NCBI RefSeq assembly: GCF_009856605.1
Contig: NZ_CP047242.1
Coordinates: forward strand, 4,656,001 to 4,720,000
Source: Trichormus variabilis 0441
GTDB lineage: Bacteria; Cyanobacteriota; Cyanobacteriia; Cyanobacteriales; Nostocaceae
Length of the DNA: 64,000 nucleotides
Direction: 5' to 3'
Shown here piece by piece: positions 17,041 to 26,260 of the stretch. Numbering within the stretch: position 1 is the first letter of the stretch; every line of letters begins with the position of its first letter. The position numbers were made by a program, and so were the translations under genes. The notes beneath the pieces are model-generated. The model was not told where the DNA came from, searched no databases, and saw nothing but the letters and a program-made list of their open reading frames with translations.

Positions 17041-18633
17041 TTAAACGTTTTTTGTTTGTTCTATGCGTTTAAAAATGGGTTGGGGTTGACCCAACTGCTG
17101 TTTATTAGATAGCAAACCCCATTGTGCATGAATCGCAAAAGGAGTAATATCAGTTTGTTCATTAAAGTTGATCCCAAAGCCCAGTTGCTGATAAATACTG
17201 CTACTTATGTTGGGAATCACTGGAGAAAGAAGATAGGCGGCAAGTCTCACAGATTCTAAAACAGTGTACAGTACTGTTTCTACTTCCTGCTGTCGGCCTT
17301 GTTTATATAACGACCAAGGGGCTTGATCATCGATAAACTTATTACTGGCTTGCACCAGTGAAAGCACGACCCCACAAGCTTGATTAAAAGCTAACACTTC
17401 GTAAGCTTGTTTGACCTTTGCTCCTAAATCTACACCCAATGCTTTCAACGTATTTTCCGCAGGAATATCTTCATTGGTAATTGATAACGCATAATTAGCG
17501 CAGTATTTTTTCACCATGTTCAGGGTGCGATTGAGCAAATTACCTAAGTCATTTGCCAAATCTGCATTCAGCACATTGATGAATCTAACTTCATTAAAGT
17601 CGCCATCTTTGCCAAATTCGATTTCCTTAAGGAAGTAATAACGAACTGCATCACTACCATACTGCTGGACTAGTCCTACAGGATCTATAGTATTACCTAG
17701 ACTTTTGCCCATTTTTTGACCATCTTTAGTCAAAAAGCCATGTCCAAAAACTCTATCTGGTAAAGGTAAGCCAGCAGATAACAGCATTGCTGGCCAGTAA
17801 ACAGCATGAAAACGTAAGATATCCTTACCAATGAGGTGCAAGTTGATTGGCCACCATTTTGCTAGGGCATTTTCTAAGGTTGGTTCGTCTTGTGGATCTA
17901 ACAATGCTGTGACATAAGCTAGCAAAGCATCGAACCAAACATATAAGGTATGCTTTGAATCTGTGGGTACTGGAAAACCCCAATCTAGATTTACCCGCGA
18001 AATGGAAAAGTCTTGCAAACCTTGGCTAACAAAGTTGAGGACTTCATTACGTCGGCTTTCCGGCTGGATAAAATCTGGATGAGACTTGTAAAACTCTTCT
18101 AATTGAGTTTGATATTTTGAGAGACGGAAAAAGTAGTTTTGTTCGTCTCGCCACTCAACTTCTTTATTAACATGAATAGGGCAACGATTTCCTTCTAGCA
18201 GTTCCCTTTCTTCTTTAAATTCTTCACAAGATACACAATACCAGCCTTTTTGCTGTCCTTGGTAGATGTCGCCAGCCTGCCACACCCGTGCAAAAAATTC
18301 GTCTACAATGGCTTTGTGACGGACAGCCGTAGTTCGACTGAAGCGATCGTATTGAATATTCAACAATTGCCACAAACTCATAAAGCTGGGGACAATTTCG
18401 TCACAAAACTCTTGTGGTGCTTTTCCTAAACTCTCGGCTGAACGCTGAATTTTTTGTCCATGCTCATCTGTACCTGTTATCAGCAGCACATCACGCCCTA
18501 ATAGCTTCTGAAACCTCGCCACTGCGTCTGCGGCCATTGTTGTGTAGGCACTGCCAATGTGAGGAACATCGTTTACATAATACAGAGGTGTTGTCAGTGC
18601 AAATGTTTTTTCTGATTTATTCACTAGATTCAT
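17041..18633 (-). CDS. metG: Methionyl-tRNA synthetase
   Basis: 530 residues, the short MetG form without the C-terminal dimerisation domain. The class I HIGH-type site reads HIGSAYT near residue 25 and the KMSKS-type loop reads KMGKSLGN near residue 310. The knuckle domain keeps one CVSC pair and a CPIH in place of the second pair, consistent with forms of MetG having a reduced zinc site. Other conserved stretches are TGTDEHGQKIQRSAE, WFDALLAYVTAL and LIGKDILRFHAVYWPAML. It charges initiator and elongator tRNA-Met. The ATG at 18633 is well placed for the family N-terminus. Confidence 0.96.
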   Translation of the reverse strand: MNLVNKSEKTFALTTPLYYVNDVPHIGSAYTTMAADAVARFQKLLGRDVLLITGTDEHGQKIQRSAESLGKAPQEFCDEIVPSFMSLWQLLNIQYDRFSRTTAVRHKAIVDEFFARVWQAGDIYQGQQKGWYCVSCEEFKEERELLEGNRCPIHVNKEVEWRDEQNYFFRLSKYQTQLEEFYKSHPDFIQPESRRNEVLNFVSQGLQDFSISRVNLDWGFPVPTDSKHTLYVWFDALLAYVTALLDPQDEPTLENALAKWWPINLHLIGKDILRFHAVYWPAMLLSAGLPLPDRVFGHGFLTKDGQKMGKSLGNTIDPVGLVQQYGSDAVRYYFLKEIEFGKDGDFNEVRFINVLNADLANDLGNLLNRTLNMVKKYCANYALSITNEDIPAENTLKALGVDLGAKVKQAYEVLAFNQACGVVLSLVQASNKFIDDQAPWSLYKQGRQQEVETVLYTVLESVRLAAYLLSPVIPNISSSIYQQLGFGINFNEQTDITPFAIHAQWGLLSNKQQLGQPQPIFKRIEQTKNV

Positions 18634-19013
18634 GCAAAATAAAAAATTAACTTATAAAAACGTTTTATATCTTAACTTCTATCAACAAATTTACGCAATT
18701 ATATGATAATAGCTCCTTTTGCTGAAATAACACTTTAATATTAGCAAATTTACCATCCAAAGTCTTATTTTGTAATATCTATAAATCCAACTAATCCCTA
18801 GATAAAAGACTGAAATCAACTACTAATAATATTGGATAATGTTTTCGTTGCATTTATGGTGATGAAGAACACAAATCTTCCAAACTACGGAATTTAGCGG
18901 CTTTTGTGGATAAAACATTTCTACCTTAAGACGGTCAACGTATGGGTGAAGAAATGTAAAAATTAAATCAAGATAAACTGCGATATTTTCCCAAAAAAAT
19001 ACATTGTTCAGGC
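18634..19013. other. AT-rich divergent spacer
   Basis: 380 bases between the divergent metG and acyltransferase genes. It is AT-rich with no credible gene and no strong hairpin. It presumably holds both promoters, but no boxes were clear enough to report. Confidence 0.4.
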
Positions 19014-19739
19014 ATGAGTGCAAATAACCCCCTAGATATTTCTCGGATATTCTTAAACACACTCTCTACTAAAATGTTTCGCTATTACGAGGATCGCATT
19101 CCCCAAGATGCTAGTTTGTTAATAGTGAGCAATCACCGCAGTTTTATGGATGCACTAACGTTAATGGCGGCTTTATCGAATCCGATTCGTTTTGCTTGTC
19201 ATCACTATATGGGACAAGTGCCAATATTGCGGGAGATTGTCACAGGACAATTGGGTTGCTTTCCTTTAGAAGAAAATCAACATCGTCAGCAAAGCTTTTT
19301 TGTGCAGTCACAAAAGCTACTACAAACAAAACAAATGGTGGGAGTATTTCCTGAAGGTGCTGATCCGATGGTGAAATATACTCCAGCCAATGAAGTAGGG
19401 GAATTTCGCAGGGGCTTTGCTCATCTAGCGTTACGTTCTCAAGTCAAGAACTTAGCAGTGTTACCAGTAGCGATCGCTTCCTTAGAAGAGAGTAACACTG
19501 CGGCTTTTCCCCTAAAATTATTGAGTTTGTTCGATCCTTCCGAACCATTATTCAATCAATATGGCTGGCATCCCCTGGTAATCTATCATCGGGTGGCTGT
19601 CTTAGTCGGTCGTCCTTATTGGATTACAGCCCAACATCACCACCAATATCACGGCAAACAGGCGAAAAATGTTGTGGCTGAACTAACTACACACTGCCAT
19701 GATGAAATCGCTACTTTACTTGCTCAAGGTTGTTATTAA
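19014..19739 (+). CDS. Lysophospholipid acyltransferase family protein (PlsC-like)
   Basis: 241 residues. The acyltransferase motif HX4D is at residues 41-46 (NHRSFMD), followed by a substrate-binding GVFPEGADP, then RRGFAHLALR and VLPVAIASLEE. These are typical of PlsC/LPLAT enzymes that acylate lysophospholipids or related alcohols. Compared with the more canonical PlsC at 27389 it has a shorter N-terminus and no clear membrane anchor. It precedes a PES-type alpha/beta hydrolase gene on the same strand, with about 370 bases between. The acceptor substrate is unknown. Confidence 0.78.
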   Translation: MSANNPLDISRIFLNTLSTKMFRYYEDRIPQDASLLIVSNHRSFMDALTLMAALSNPIRFACHHYMGQVPILREIVTGQLGCFPLEENQHRQQSFFVQSQKLLQTKQMVGVFPEGADPMVKYTPANEVGEFRRGFAHLALRSQVKNLAVLPVAIASLEESNTAAFPLKLLSLFDPSEPLFNQYGWHPLVIYHRVAVLVGRPYWITAQHHHQYHGKQAKNVVAELTTHCHDEIATLLAQGCY

Positions 19740-20113
19740 GTAGAGCTTACTCATGAAAAAAACAAGGGTGTAGGGGTGTAAGGGTTTAAGGGTGTAGGGG
19801 TTTAAGAATAATCAGCCAGTTGTTTAATTTACTAGCAAATCTTTTTTTATTTTGAATTTTGCGAAAAGTTCTGTAGGCGGGTTTCCCGCCGTAGGAAACT
19901 TTTCAAGACGAATTTTGAATTGATTCATTCCTAGATTAACCTCTAGGAGCATCATTAATTAATCAAAGTATCTTCAAAAAAGTTTTATACAGTCCAGGCT
20001 ATGATTTTAACTGGACTATAAAGCTTTATCCTTGTATTGTCCTATCGATACAAAGTATAAGCTTGACATAGGGTAAAGTTTATAAAAACAGCAAATAAAA
20101 TTTGAATTTTACA
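19740..20113. other. Spacer with heptamer repeats and a dispersed hairpin
   Basis: About 374 bases. It starts with an AGGGTGTAGGGGTGTAAGGG heptamer array (19766-19806), then a compact hairpin repeat at 19863-19904. After 19920 it is plain AT-rich sequence, presumably holding the promoter of the hydrolase gene. Confidence 0.45.
19863..19904. repeat. Palindromic dispersed repeat (GGCGGGTTTCCCGCC core)
   Basis: The outer arms GAAAAGTT (19863-19870) and AACTTTTC (19897-19904) are exact reverse complements. The inner stem GGCGGG (19876-19881) pairs with CCCGCC (19885-19890) across a TTT loop. The GGCGGGTTTCCCGCC core is a recurrent intergenic palindrome in Nostoc-type genomes. Confidence 0.65.
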
Positions 20114-20944
20114 ATGCCAGACGTTGAACTAAAGCCGTGTTTCCTAACTCCTAGACGAGTACGACCTGAGTATCCGTTGTTCGTCTATTTGCCGGGAATG
20201 GATGGAACTGGTCAATTATTGCGATCGCAAACGGCGGGGTTAGAAATTGGCTTTGATGTCCGTTGTTTGGCGATCCCCCGCCAAGACCTCACTAGCTGGG
20301 ATGTCCTCACTAATAACGTCCTAGACTTAATTCATGCAGAATTAGAAAAAAGTTCCCAAAGAGCAGTCTACTTGTGTGGTGAGTCTTTCGGGGGTTGTTT
20401 GGCGATGAAAGTAGCCATTAAATCGCCCCACTTATTTAAACGTCTAATTCTGATTAATTCGGCCTCAGCTTTTAAGCTACGTCCTTGGTTGGATGGGCTG
20501 TCTCAACTGGTGCAATTAGTCCCCGAATGCCTTTATGATGTGGGCGCATTAGGTTTATTACCATTTTTGGCATCCTTGCAGCGTATCTCTCGGAATATTC
20601 GCCAAGAACTGCTAAAAACTATGCGTTATGTTCCTCCAGAAACGGTGCTTTGGCGGTTATCTTTATTGCGAGAATTTGATGTCAGCGATGAGCAATTGCG
20701 TTCTCTGACTCAAGCAACATTGTTAATTGCTGGTGGCAGCGATCGCCTGTTACCATCTGTCAGTGAAGCTACGCGCCTAGCAAATATTATCTCTCATTCT
20801 CAGAAAGTGATTCTACCCAACAGTGGACACGCCTGTTTGCTAGAGCAAGATGTGAATCTCTATGAAATTCTCCAAGTTAATAACTTTTTAGAAATTAAAA
20901 GCCCCAAAATTTCTCATCTCAAAATTCCCCAACAAAAAATTTGA
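20114..20944 (+). CDS. Alpha/beta hydrolase, related to the N-terminal domain of plant phytyl ester synthases
   Basis: 276 residues from ATG 20114. The sequence opens with PLFVYLPGMDGTGQLL and has a nucleophile elbow GESFGG with Ser91. Candidate acid (GGSDRLLP) and His (NSGHACLLEQ) complete a normal catalytic triad. From memory the LPGMDGTG start and the spacing to the elbow closely resemble the hydrolase half of plant PES1/PES2, which make phytyl esters and triacylglycerol in plastids. The specific substrate is not known. An acyltransferase gene lies just upstream, mirroring the two-domain plant enzymes. A TTG at 20102 is a less likely start. Confidence 0.75.
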   Translation: MPDVELKPCFLTPRRVRPEYPLFVYLPGMDGTGQLLRSQTAGLEIGFDVRCLAIPRQDLTSWDVLTNNVLDLIHAELEKSSQRAVYLCGESFGGCLAMKVAIKSPHLFKRLILINSASAFKLRPWLDGLSQLVQLVPECLYDVGALGLLPFLASLQRISRNIRQELLKTMRYVPPETVLWRLSLLREFDVSDEQLRSLTQATLLIAGGSDRLLPSVSEATRLANIISHSQKVILPNSGHACLLEQDVNLYEILQVNNFLEIKSPKISHLKIPQQKI

Positions 20945-21089
20945 TATGTATAACGTTTTCTCTCTGTGTCTCCGTGGCGGAAATATTAAACCCTAGAGAT
21001 ACAGAGAATTGTCCTGGTTGATAGATGTCAAGGCTTGCAATTATCGACTACAACCAAAATAGAGGGTCTGATAAGGATGACGACAAGCA

Positions 21090-22136
21090 ATGCCAGACAA
21101 ACCACCCGCAAACATAGAAAAAAATACTAAACCATCTGTAATAGATGCTGTTGCTCAACTTGGGCAAGCAACGGTTAAGCAAACGCAAAACTTATTTGAG
21201 CAAGGTACTCAAATAACAGGTAACTTCATCAACCATCTCAGTGATAATTGGTTGATTAGAAAAATTTCCGGATTTCTGAATCTTAATTGGCTAATTGGGG
21301 CAAGTGACAATGTAGATTTAGAAAAAGTCGCAGCCTCAGTTAACAAACTCAAACAAAAGTATCCTCAGGAATCACCAAGCCAAATTGCCCACCGCATCAT
21401 GATGGACAAAGCAGCTAAATCTGGTGGAGTAGGTCTAGCGAGTAGCATTTTACCTGGAGTAGCCGCAGCCTTATTTGCAGTGGATTTAGCCGCAACAATG
21501 AAATTGCAGACAGAAATGCTTTATCAGATTGCTGCTGCTTATGGGCTTGATTTAAAAGATCCTGCTCGAAAAGGGGAGCTTTTAACAATTTTTGGTTTAG
21601 GCTTGGGTGGAAATCGTCTCCTCAAAGCAGCCGGATTAGCCTTACTAAGAAATATACCCTTTGCTGGTGCGGCGATCGCTGCCAGTTCCAATGCCACACT
21701 CAGCTATTCTTTAGGGTATGCAGCTTGTCGATTTTACGAAGCCAAGTTAGACGCTGCAACATCCCTCAATTCCCCAGAAACATTGGCAAACTTAAAAGCC
21801 GAGAGCGAGAAATATTTAGAAAAGGCGATCGCTCAAGAAGCCATCATGGATCAGATATTAGTTCACATGATCCTGGCCAGCCATCCAGAGAAAACTTGGG
21901 AAGAAATCTTACCAGACTTGCAAGTTGCCAACCTCAGCCCCACATCCTTAGCAGCCATCAAGCAAAACATCAAATCACCCCAACCGTTTGAGCAACTGCT
22001 GAACCAATTAAATCGTGATTTTGCCGTCCCCTCACTAGCCCGTTGTCGCAAAATTGCCGAACTAGACCATCAGACTAAACCACGAGAGCTAGAAATAATC
22101 AATGCGATCGCCAAGAAATTCGATATTGGTCAATAG
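21090..22136 (+). CDS. EcsC family protein
   Basis: 348 residues. A polar N-terminal region of about 100 residues is followed by a glycine- and alanine-rich amphipathic core (GGVGLASSILPGVAAALFAVDLAATMKLQTEML, IFGLGLGGNRLLKAAGLALLRNIPFAGAAIAASSN) that matches the EcsC family. EcsC proteins were named from a Bacillus ABC-transporter operon but their biochemical function is unknown. No ABC transporter genes adjoin it here. The protein is probably membrane-associated. The ATG at 21090 follows a GATAAGGATGACGACAAGCA leader. Confidence 0.75.
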   Translation: MPDKPPANIEKNTKPSVIDAVAQLGQATVKQTQNLFEQGTQITGNFINHLSDNWLIRKISGFLNLNWLIGASDNVDLEKVAASVNKLKQKYPQESPSQIAHRIMMDKAAKSGGVGLASSILPGVAAALFAVDLAATMKLQTEMLYQIAAAYGLDLKDPARKGELLTIFGLGLGGNRLLKAAGLALLRNIPFAGAAIAASSNATLSYSLGYAACRFYEAKLDAATSLNSPETLANLKAESEKYLEKAIAQEAIMDQILVHMILASHPEKTWEEILPDLQVANLSPTSLAAIKQNIKSPQPFEQLLNQLNRDFAVPSLARCRKIAELDHQTKPRELEIINAIAKKFDIGQ

Positions 22137-22325
22137 TCAACAGTCAACTGTTATTTTCCTCTAGATCAATACTTCCCTTGATCCCTGCTTGTCTGCTTCT
22201 TTATCTCTTCCCAATCCCCATTACCCCTTATCCCCAGTCCCCAATCCCCAACCCCCCTATCCTGAAACAAAATTTTTGAGCAATACTGGTACAGGAAGGC
22301 ATATATACATAGATAAGACCCCAAC

Positions 22326-23801
22326 ATGGCAATTCAACTGAGTGATAAGCCTCTACTAGAATGGGCAGGCGATACTTTGGCGATCGCATTATTTGAAGAT
22401 GCAGTCGAGTTAACTGGTGAACTAGCGAGTTTAGATGAAAAGTTTGCTGGTATTTTAAAAGAACTAATTGCCGAAGAAGAATTTACAGGCAAAGCCAACA
22501 GCACGGTTTTTACTCGTGTGAGTGCTAATATCCCAGTCCGGAAAATAATTTTGGTGGGTTTAGGCAAAACTGAAGCCTTCAACATAGATACCTTAAGACG
22601 TGCGGCGGCGGCTGTAGGTAAAGTAGGCAAAAAACAAAAAAGCAAAGTTATCGGACTGAGTTTTCCCTTGTGGAATAATGACCCTACAGCCTCATCCCAA
22701 GCAATTGCTGAAGGTGTGCAGTTAGCGCTCTATCAAGATAATCGTTTTAAATCAGACCCAGACGATAAAGGTTCCCAAGTCGAAACAGTAGAATTACTTG
22801 GTTTTGCCGGACAAGAAGCAGCAATTAACCGAGCAAATCAAATCGTCTCTGGGGTAATCTTGGCTCGCCAATTGGTAGCAGCACCAGCCAATAGCGTCAC
22901 ACCAATTACAATGGCAGAAACGGCTCAACAGATTGCCCAAGATTATGGTTTACAAATAGAAATTTTAGAGCAGGAAGATTGTGAAAAACTAGGCATGGGT
23001 GCATTTTTAGGAGTTGCCCTCGCCTCAGATTTACCGCCTAAATTTATTCACTTAACCTACAAACCAGAAAGCACACCCAAGCGGAAACTAGCAATTGTTG
23101 GTAAAGGTTTAACCTTCGATTCTGGTGGACTCAATATTAAAGGCGCTGGTAGTGGTATTGAAACCATGAAAATTGATATGGGAGGTGCAGCCGCTACCTT
23201 AGGTGCAGCCAAAGCCATTGCCCAAATCAAGCCAAATGTAGAAGTTCACTTCATCTCAGCCGTAACCGAAAACATGATTAGCGGTAAGGCTATGCACCCA
23301 GGAGACATCCTGACAGCATCCAATGGCAAAACCATCGAAGTGAACAACACCGATGCCGAAGGGCGCTTAACTCTAGCAGATGCCCTAGTCTATACCGATA
23401 AATTGGGATTAGATGCGATCGTTGATTTAGCCACCCTCACCGGTGCCAATGTCATTGCCTTAGGTGATGACATTGCTGGTTTGTATACTCCCGATGATGC
23501 CTTAGCCGGGCAACTAGAGCAAGCGGCTAGCGAATCTGGTGAAAAGATTTGGCGGATGCCATTAGAAGAAAAATATTTTGAAGGACTAAAATCTGGCATT
23601 GCCGACATGAAAAACACCGGGCCTCGTCCTGGTGGTTCCATCACGGCTGCTTTGTTCCTCAAGCAGTTTGTCAAAGATACCCCGTGGGCGCACTTAGACA
23701 TTGCCGGGCCAGTTTGGGCAGACAAAGAAAACGGCTATAACGGCCCAGGTGCAACTGGTTATGGCGTAAGGTTGTTGGTTGATTGGGTATTGAGTGAATA
23801 G
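22326..23801 (+). CDS. pepA: Leucyl aminopeptidase (M17)
   Basis: 491 residues. The M17 C-terminal catalytic domain is intact: [18 protein letters not shown], the metal ligands in [14 protein letters not shown] and [14 protein letters not shown], then [14 protein letters not shown] and [22 protein letters not shown]. It removes N-terminal residues from peptides using two divalent metal ions and normally forms a hexamer in the cytoplasm. The N-terminal macro-like domain ([15 protein letters not shown]) is also normal. The stop codon lies at the start of a heptamer repeat array. It is preceded by a C-rich spacer and looks monocistronic. Confidence 0.95.
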   Translation: MAIQLSDKPLLEWAGDTLAIALFEDAVELTGELASLDEKFAGILKELIAEEEFTGKANSTVFTRVSANIPVRKIILVGLGKTEAFNIDTLRRAAAAVGKVGKKQKSKVIGLSFPLWNNDPTASSQAIAEGVQLALYQDNRFKSDPDDKGSQVETVELLGFAGQEAAINRANQIVSGVILARQLVAAPANSVTPITMAETAQQIAQDYGLQIEILEQEDCEKLGMGAFLGVALASDLPPKFIHLTYKPESTPKRKLAIVGKGLTFDSGGLNIKGAGSGIETMKIDMGGAAATLGAAKAIAQIKPNVEVHFISAVTENMISGKAMHPGDILTASNGKTIEVNNTDAEGRLTLADALVYTDKLGLDAIVDLATLTGANVIALGDDIAGLYTPDDALAGQLEQAASESGEKIWRMPLEEKYFEGLKSGIADMKNTGPRPGGSITAALFLKQFVKDTPWAHLDIAGPVWADKENGYNGPGATGYGVRLLVDWVLSE

Positions 23802-23907
23802 GGGTTTAGGGGTTTAGGGGTTTAGGGGTTTAGGGGAAGGAATAAAGATAAATTTCTTTTCCCTCACACCCCTACACCCTCACACCCCTACACCCTTACA
23901 CCCCTAT
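23799..23907. repeat. Long inverted pair of heptamer arrays after pepA
   Basis: Positions 23799-23837 are five tandem GGGGTTTA units beginning inside the pepA stop codon. Positions 23861-23907 are CACCCCTACACCCT-type units, the near reverse complement. A linker of about 22 bases forms the loop. The arms could make an imperfect hairpin of more than 35 pairs, and this is the cleanest example of the class in the window. Confidence 0.72.
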
Positions 23908-24041
23908 TCACAATGTGCTATCTTGGGCTTGCCGTTAAAACTTGTTGCAATTGTCACAAGAGAAATGCGGTGGTGAGAAAGTTAAGATTTTTCAGCCAAG
24001 CCATCTGGTAAAATTTGTAAGGTTTCTAGAAGCTTTGAGCA

Positions 24042-25070
24042 ATGGGATCGACTTGCGTACGGATAGCAATTGACGCAATGGGAGGGGATCACGCACCCAA
24101 TGAAATCGTAGCTGGCGCTGTGCGAGCAAGCGAAGAATTGGGTGTGAAAGTACTATTGGTGGGTGATCCCCAACAAATTGCATCTGCCTTGCCACCAAAA
24201 ACTAATTTGGAGCGGGTGGAGATCGTTCCTGCTGAGGAAGCGATCGCAATGGATGAGGAGCCTTTGAACGCGGTAAGACGCAAGCGCAAGGCTTCTATTA
24301 ATGTGGCGATGGATTTAGTCAAGCGAGAACAGGCGGATGCCATATTCTCGGCTGGCCATTCTGGCGCAGCTATGGCATCAGCTTTACTCCGCTTGGGACG
24401 ATTACCAGGAGTTGACCGCCCCGCAATTGGTACAGTGTTTCCCACCATCAAAGCTGGCAAACCTGTACTGATATTAGATGTGGGAGCTAATGTAGACTGC
24501 CGTCCTAAGTTTTTAGAGCAGTTTGCTGTGATTGGGTCAATTTACAGCCAGTATGTCTTAGGGACAGGGGAACCACCCAAGGTGGGTTTGTTGAATATTG
24601 GCGAGGAAGATACCAAAGGTAACGAATTAGCCTTACGTACTCACCAACTATTGAAGGACAACCCCAACATCAATTTTATTGGTAATGCCGAAGGGCGAGA
24701 TGTACTTTCCGGCGAATTTGACGTGATTGTGTGTGATGGCTTTGTCGGCAATATTTTACTCAAATTTGCGGAGGCGATCGGCGGAGTAATTCTGCAAATC
24801 CTCCGGGAAGAATTGCCCCAAGGCTTACACGGTCAAATCGGTACAGCCATTTTAAAACCCAACCTGACGCGCATTAAGCAGCGCATGGATCACGCAGAAC
24901 ACGGTGGTGCTTTGCTGTTAGGGGTATCAGGTGTTTGTCTAATTGGTCACGGTAGCTCTCAAGCGCCTTCAGTATTTAATGCCATTCGTATGGCAAAAGA
25001 AGCTGTAGATAATCAAGTGATGCAACAACTGCAATCCCAATATGAAATTCTACACAGCGCCAGCGATTAG
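24042..25070 (+). CDS. plsX: Phosphate acyltransferase PlsX
   Basis: 342 residues. PlsX converts acyl-ACP to acyl-phosphate, the acyl donor for glycerol-3-phosphate acylation. The N-terminus RIAIDAMGGDHAPNEIVAGAVRA is diagnostic, with FSAGHSGAAMASALLRLGRLPGVDRPAI, ILDVGANVDCRPKFL, LLNIGEEDTKGNEL and VCDGFVGNILLKFAEA further along. The ATG at 24042 precedes two extra residues before the conserved start. It heads a same-strand lipid cluster plsX-fabH-fabD-plsC. Spacers between these genes are full of inverted short repeats. Confidence 0.95.
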   Translation: MGSTCVRIAIDAMGGDHAPNEIVAGAVRASEELGVKVLLVGDPQQIASALPPKTNLERVEIVPAEEAIAMDEEPLNAVRRKRKASINVAMDLVKREQADAIFSAGHSGAAMASALLRLGRLPGVDRPAIGTVFPTIKAGKPVLILDVGANVDCRPKFLEQFAVIGSIYSQYVLGTGEPPKVGLLNIGEEDTKGNELALRTHQLLKDNPNINFIGNAEGRDVLSGEFDVIVCDGFVGNILLKFAEAIGGVILQILREELPQGLHGQIGTAILKPNLTRIKQRMDHAEHGGALLLGVSGVCLIGHGSSQAPSVFNAIRMAKEAVDNQVMQQLQSQYEILHSASD

Positions 25071-25173
25071 CATCAGTTCTGCGGGTTATTAGTCAAAAGT
25101 AAATGACTAATGACTAATATCTACAGACGTTCTATACAACGTCTCTAATAACTGATAGCTTGGGAGACTAGGA

Positions 25174-26166
25174 GTGCAAAACTTAGGCATCGCAATTACC
25201 GGAAGTGGTTCAGCAGCACCTGAAACTTCCCTTCACAACGAAGAATTAAGCCAACTGGTAGAGACATCAGACGAGTGGATAAGTACCAGAACGGGAATCC
25301 GCCAACGGCGTTTAGCCCTACCGACTGAATCATTAAGCAGTCTGGCGGCGGCAGCTAGTAGACAGGCGATCGCCTCGGCTGGAATTACAGCATCCGATAT
25401 AGATTTGATTTTACTGGCAACTTCCACACCTGACGATCTGTTCGGTACTGCTACTAAAATCCAAGCTGAATTGGGAGCTACTAAAGCCGTAGCTTTTGAT
25501 TTAACAGCAGCCTGTTCCGGCTTCGTCTTTGGTCTAGTCACAGCAGCCCAATTTATCAGAACTGGCGTATATCAGAATGTACTGTTGATCGGGGCTGATA
25601 TCCTCTCCCGTTGGGTAGATTGGCAAGACAGACGTACTTGCGTGCTATTTGGTGACGGTGCTGGGGCTATTGTATTGCAGTCCAACCAAAGCGATCGCTT
25701 ATTAGGATTTGCCCTCAAAAGTGATGGGACACAAAACCATTATCTCAACCTAGCTTATCAAGGCACTGCCCAAGAAATTCTCCCCAACATCAAGATCACT
25801 CAAGGCACATATCAACCCGTAACCATGAACGGCAAAGAAGTTTACCGCTTTGCTGCTCAAAAAGTCCCAGAAATCATTGATAAAGCTTTATTTGAAGCCA
25901 ATATTACTGTTGACCAAATCGATTGGCTACTACTACATCAAGCAAATCAACGCATTCTTGATACTGTAGCTCAACGCCTAAATATTCCTGCACACAAAGT
26001 GATTAGTAATCTTGCTAATTACGGCAATACCTCCGCCGCATCCATCCCCCTAGCCCTAGATGAAGCCGTGCGAGAAGGTAAAATAAAACCCAACGATATC
26101 ATTGCTACATCCGGCTTTGGAGCCGGTCTAACATGGGGTGCAGCAATTTTCCAATGGGGAAGATAA
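25174..26166 (+). CDS. fabH: Beta-ketoacyl-ACP synthase III (FabH)
   Basis: 330 residues. FabH starts fatty acid synthesis by condensing acetyl-CoA with malonyl-ACP. The catalytic triad is visible: Cys114 in TAACSGFVFG, the histidine in LLHQANQRI and the asparagine in NYGNTSAASIP. The C-terminus SGFGAGLTWGAAIFQWGR is typical. The start is a GTG at 25174 (GTGCAAAACTTAGGC), with GGAGACTAGGA upstream as ribosome site. It lies between plsX and fabD on the same strand. Confidence 0.96.
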   Translation: MQNLGIAITGSGSAAPETSLHNEELSQLVETSDEWISTRTGIRQRRLALPTESLSSLAAAASRQAIASAGITASDIDLILLATSTPDDLFGTATKIQAELGATKAVAFDLTAACSGFVFGLVTAAQFIRTGVYQNVLLIGADILSRWVDWQDRRTCVLFGDGAGAIVLQSNQSDRLLGFALKSDGTQNHYLNLAYQGTAQEILPNIKITQGTYQPVTMNGKEVYRFAAQKVPEIIDKALFEANITVDQIDWLLLHQANQRILDTVAQRLNIPAHKVISNLANYGNTSAASIPLALDEAVREGKIKPNDIIATSGFGAGLTWGAAIFQWGR

Positions 26167-26240
26167 TCAATTAAAAATTCAAAATGCAAAATTCAAAAAT
26201 TGGATTGTTCATTTTGAATTTTTAATTTTGAATTTTGAAT
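26167..26240. repeat. Inverted AT-rich tandem repeats between fabH and fabD
   Basis: AATTAAAAATTCAAAATGC/AATTCAAAAATT units at about 26169-26201 face their reverse complement TTTTGAATTTTTAATTTTG at about 26211-26240. They form an A/T-based hairpin within the probable fabH-fabD transcript. Confidence 0.6.
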
Positions 26241-26260
26241 TAGAGCGAAGCGACTGACAA

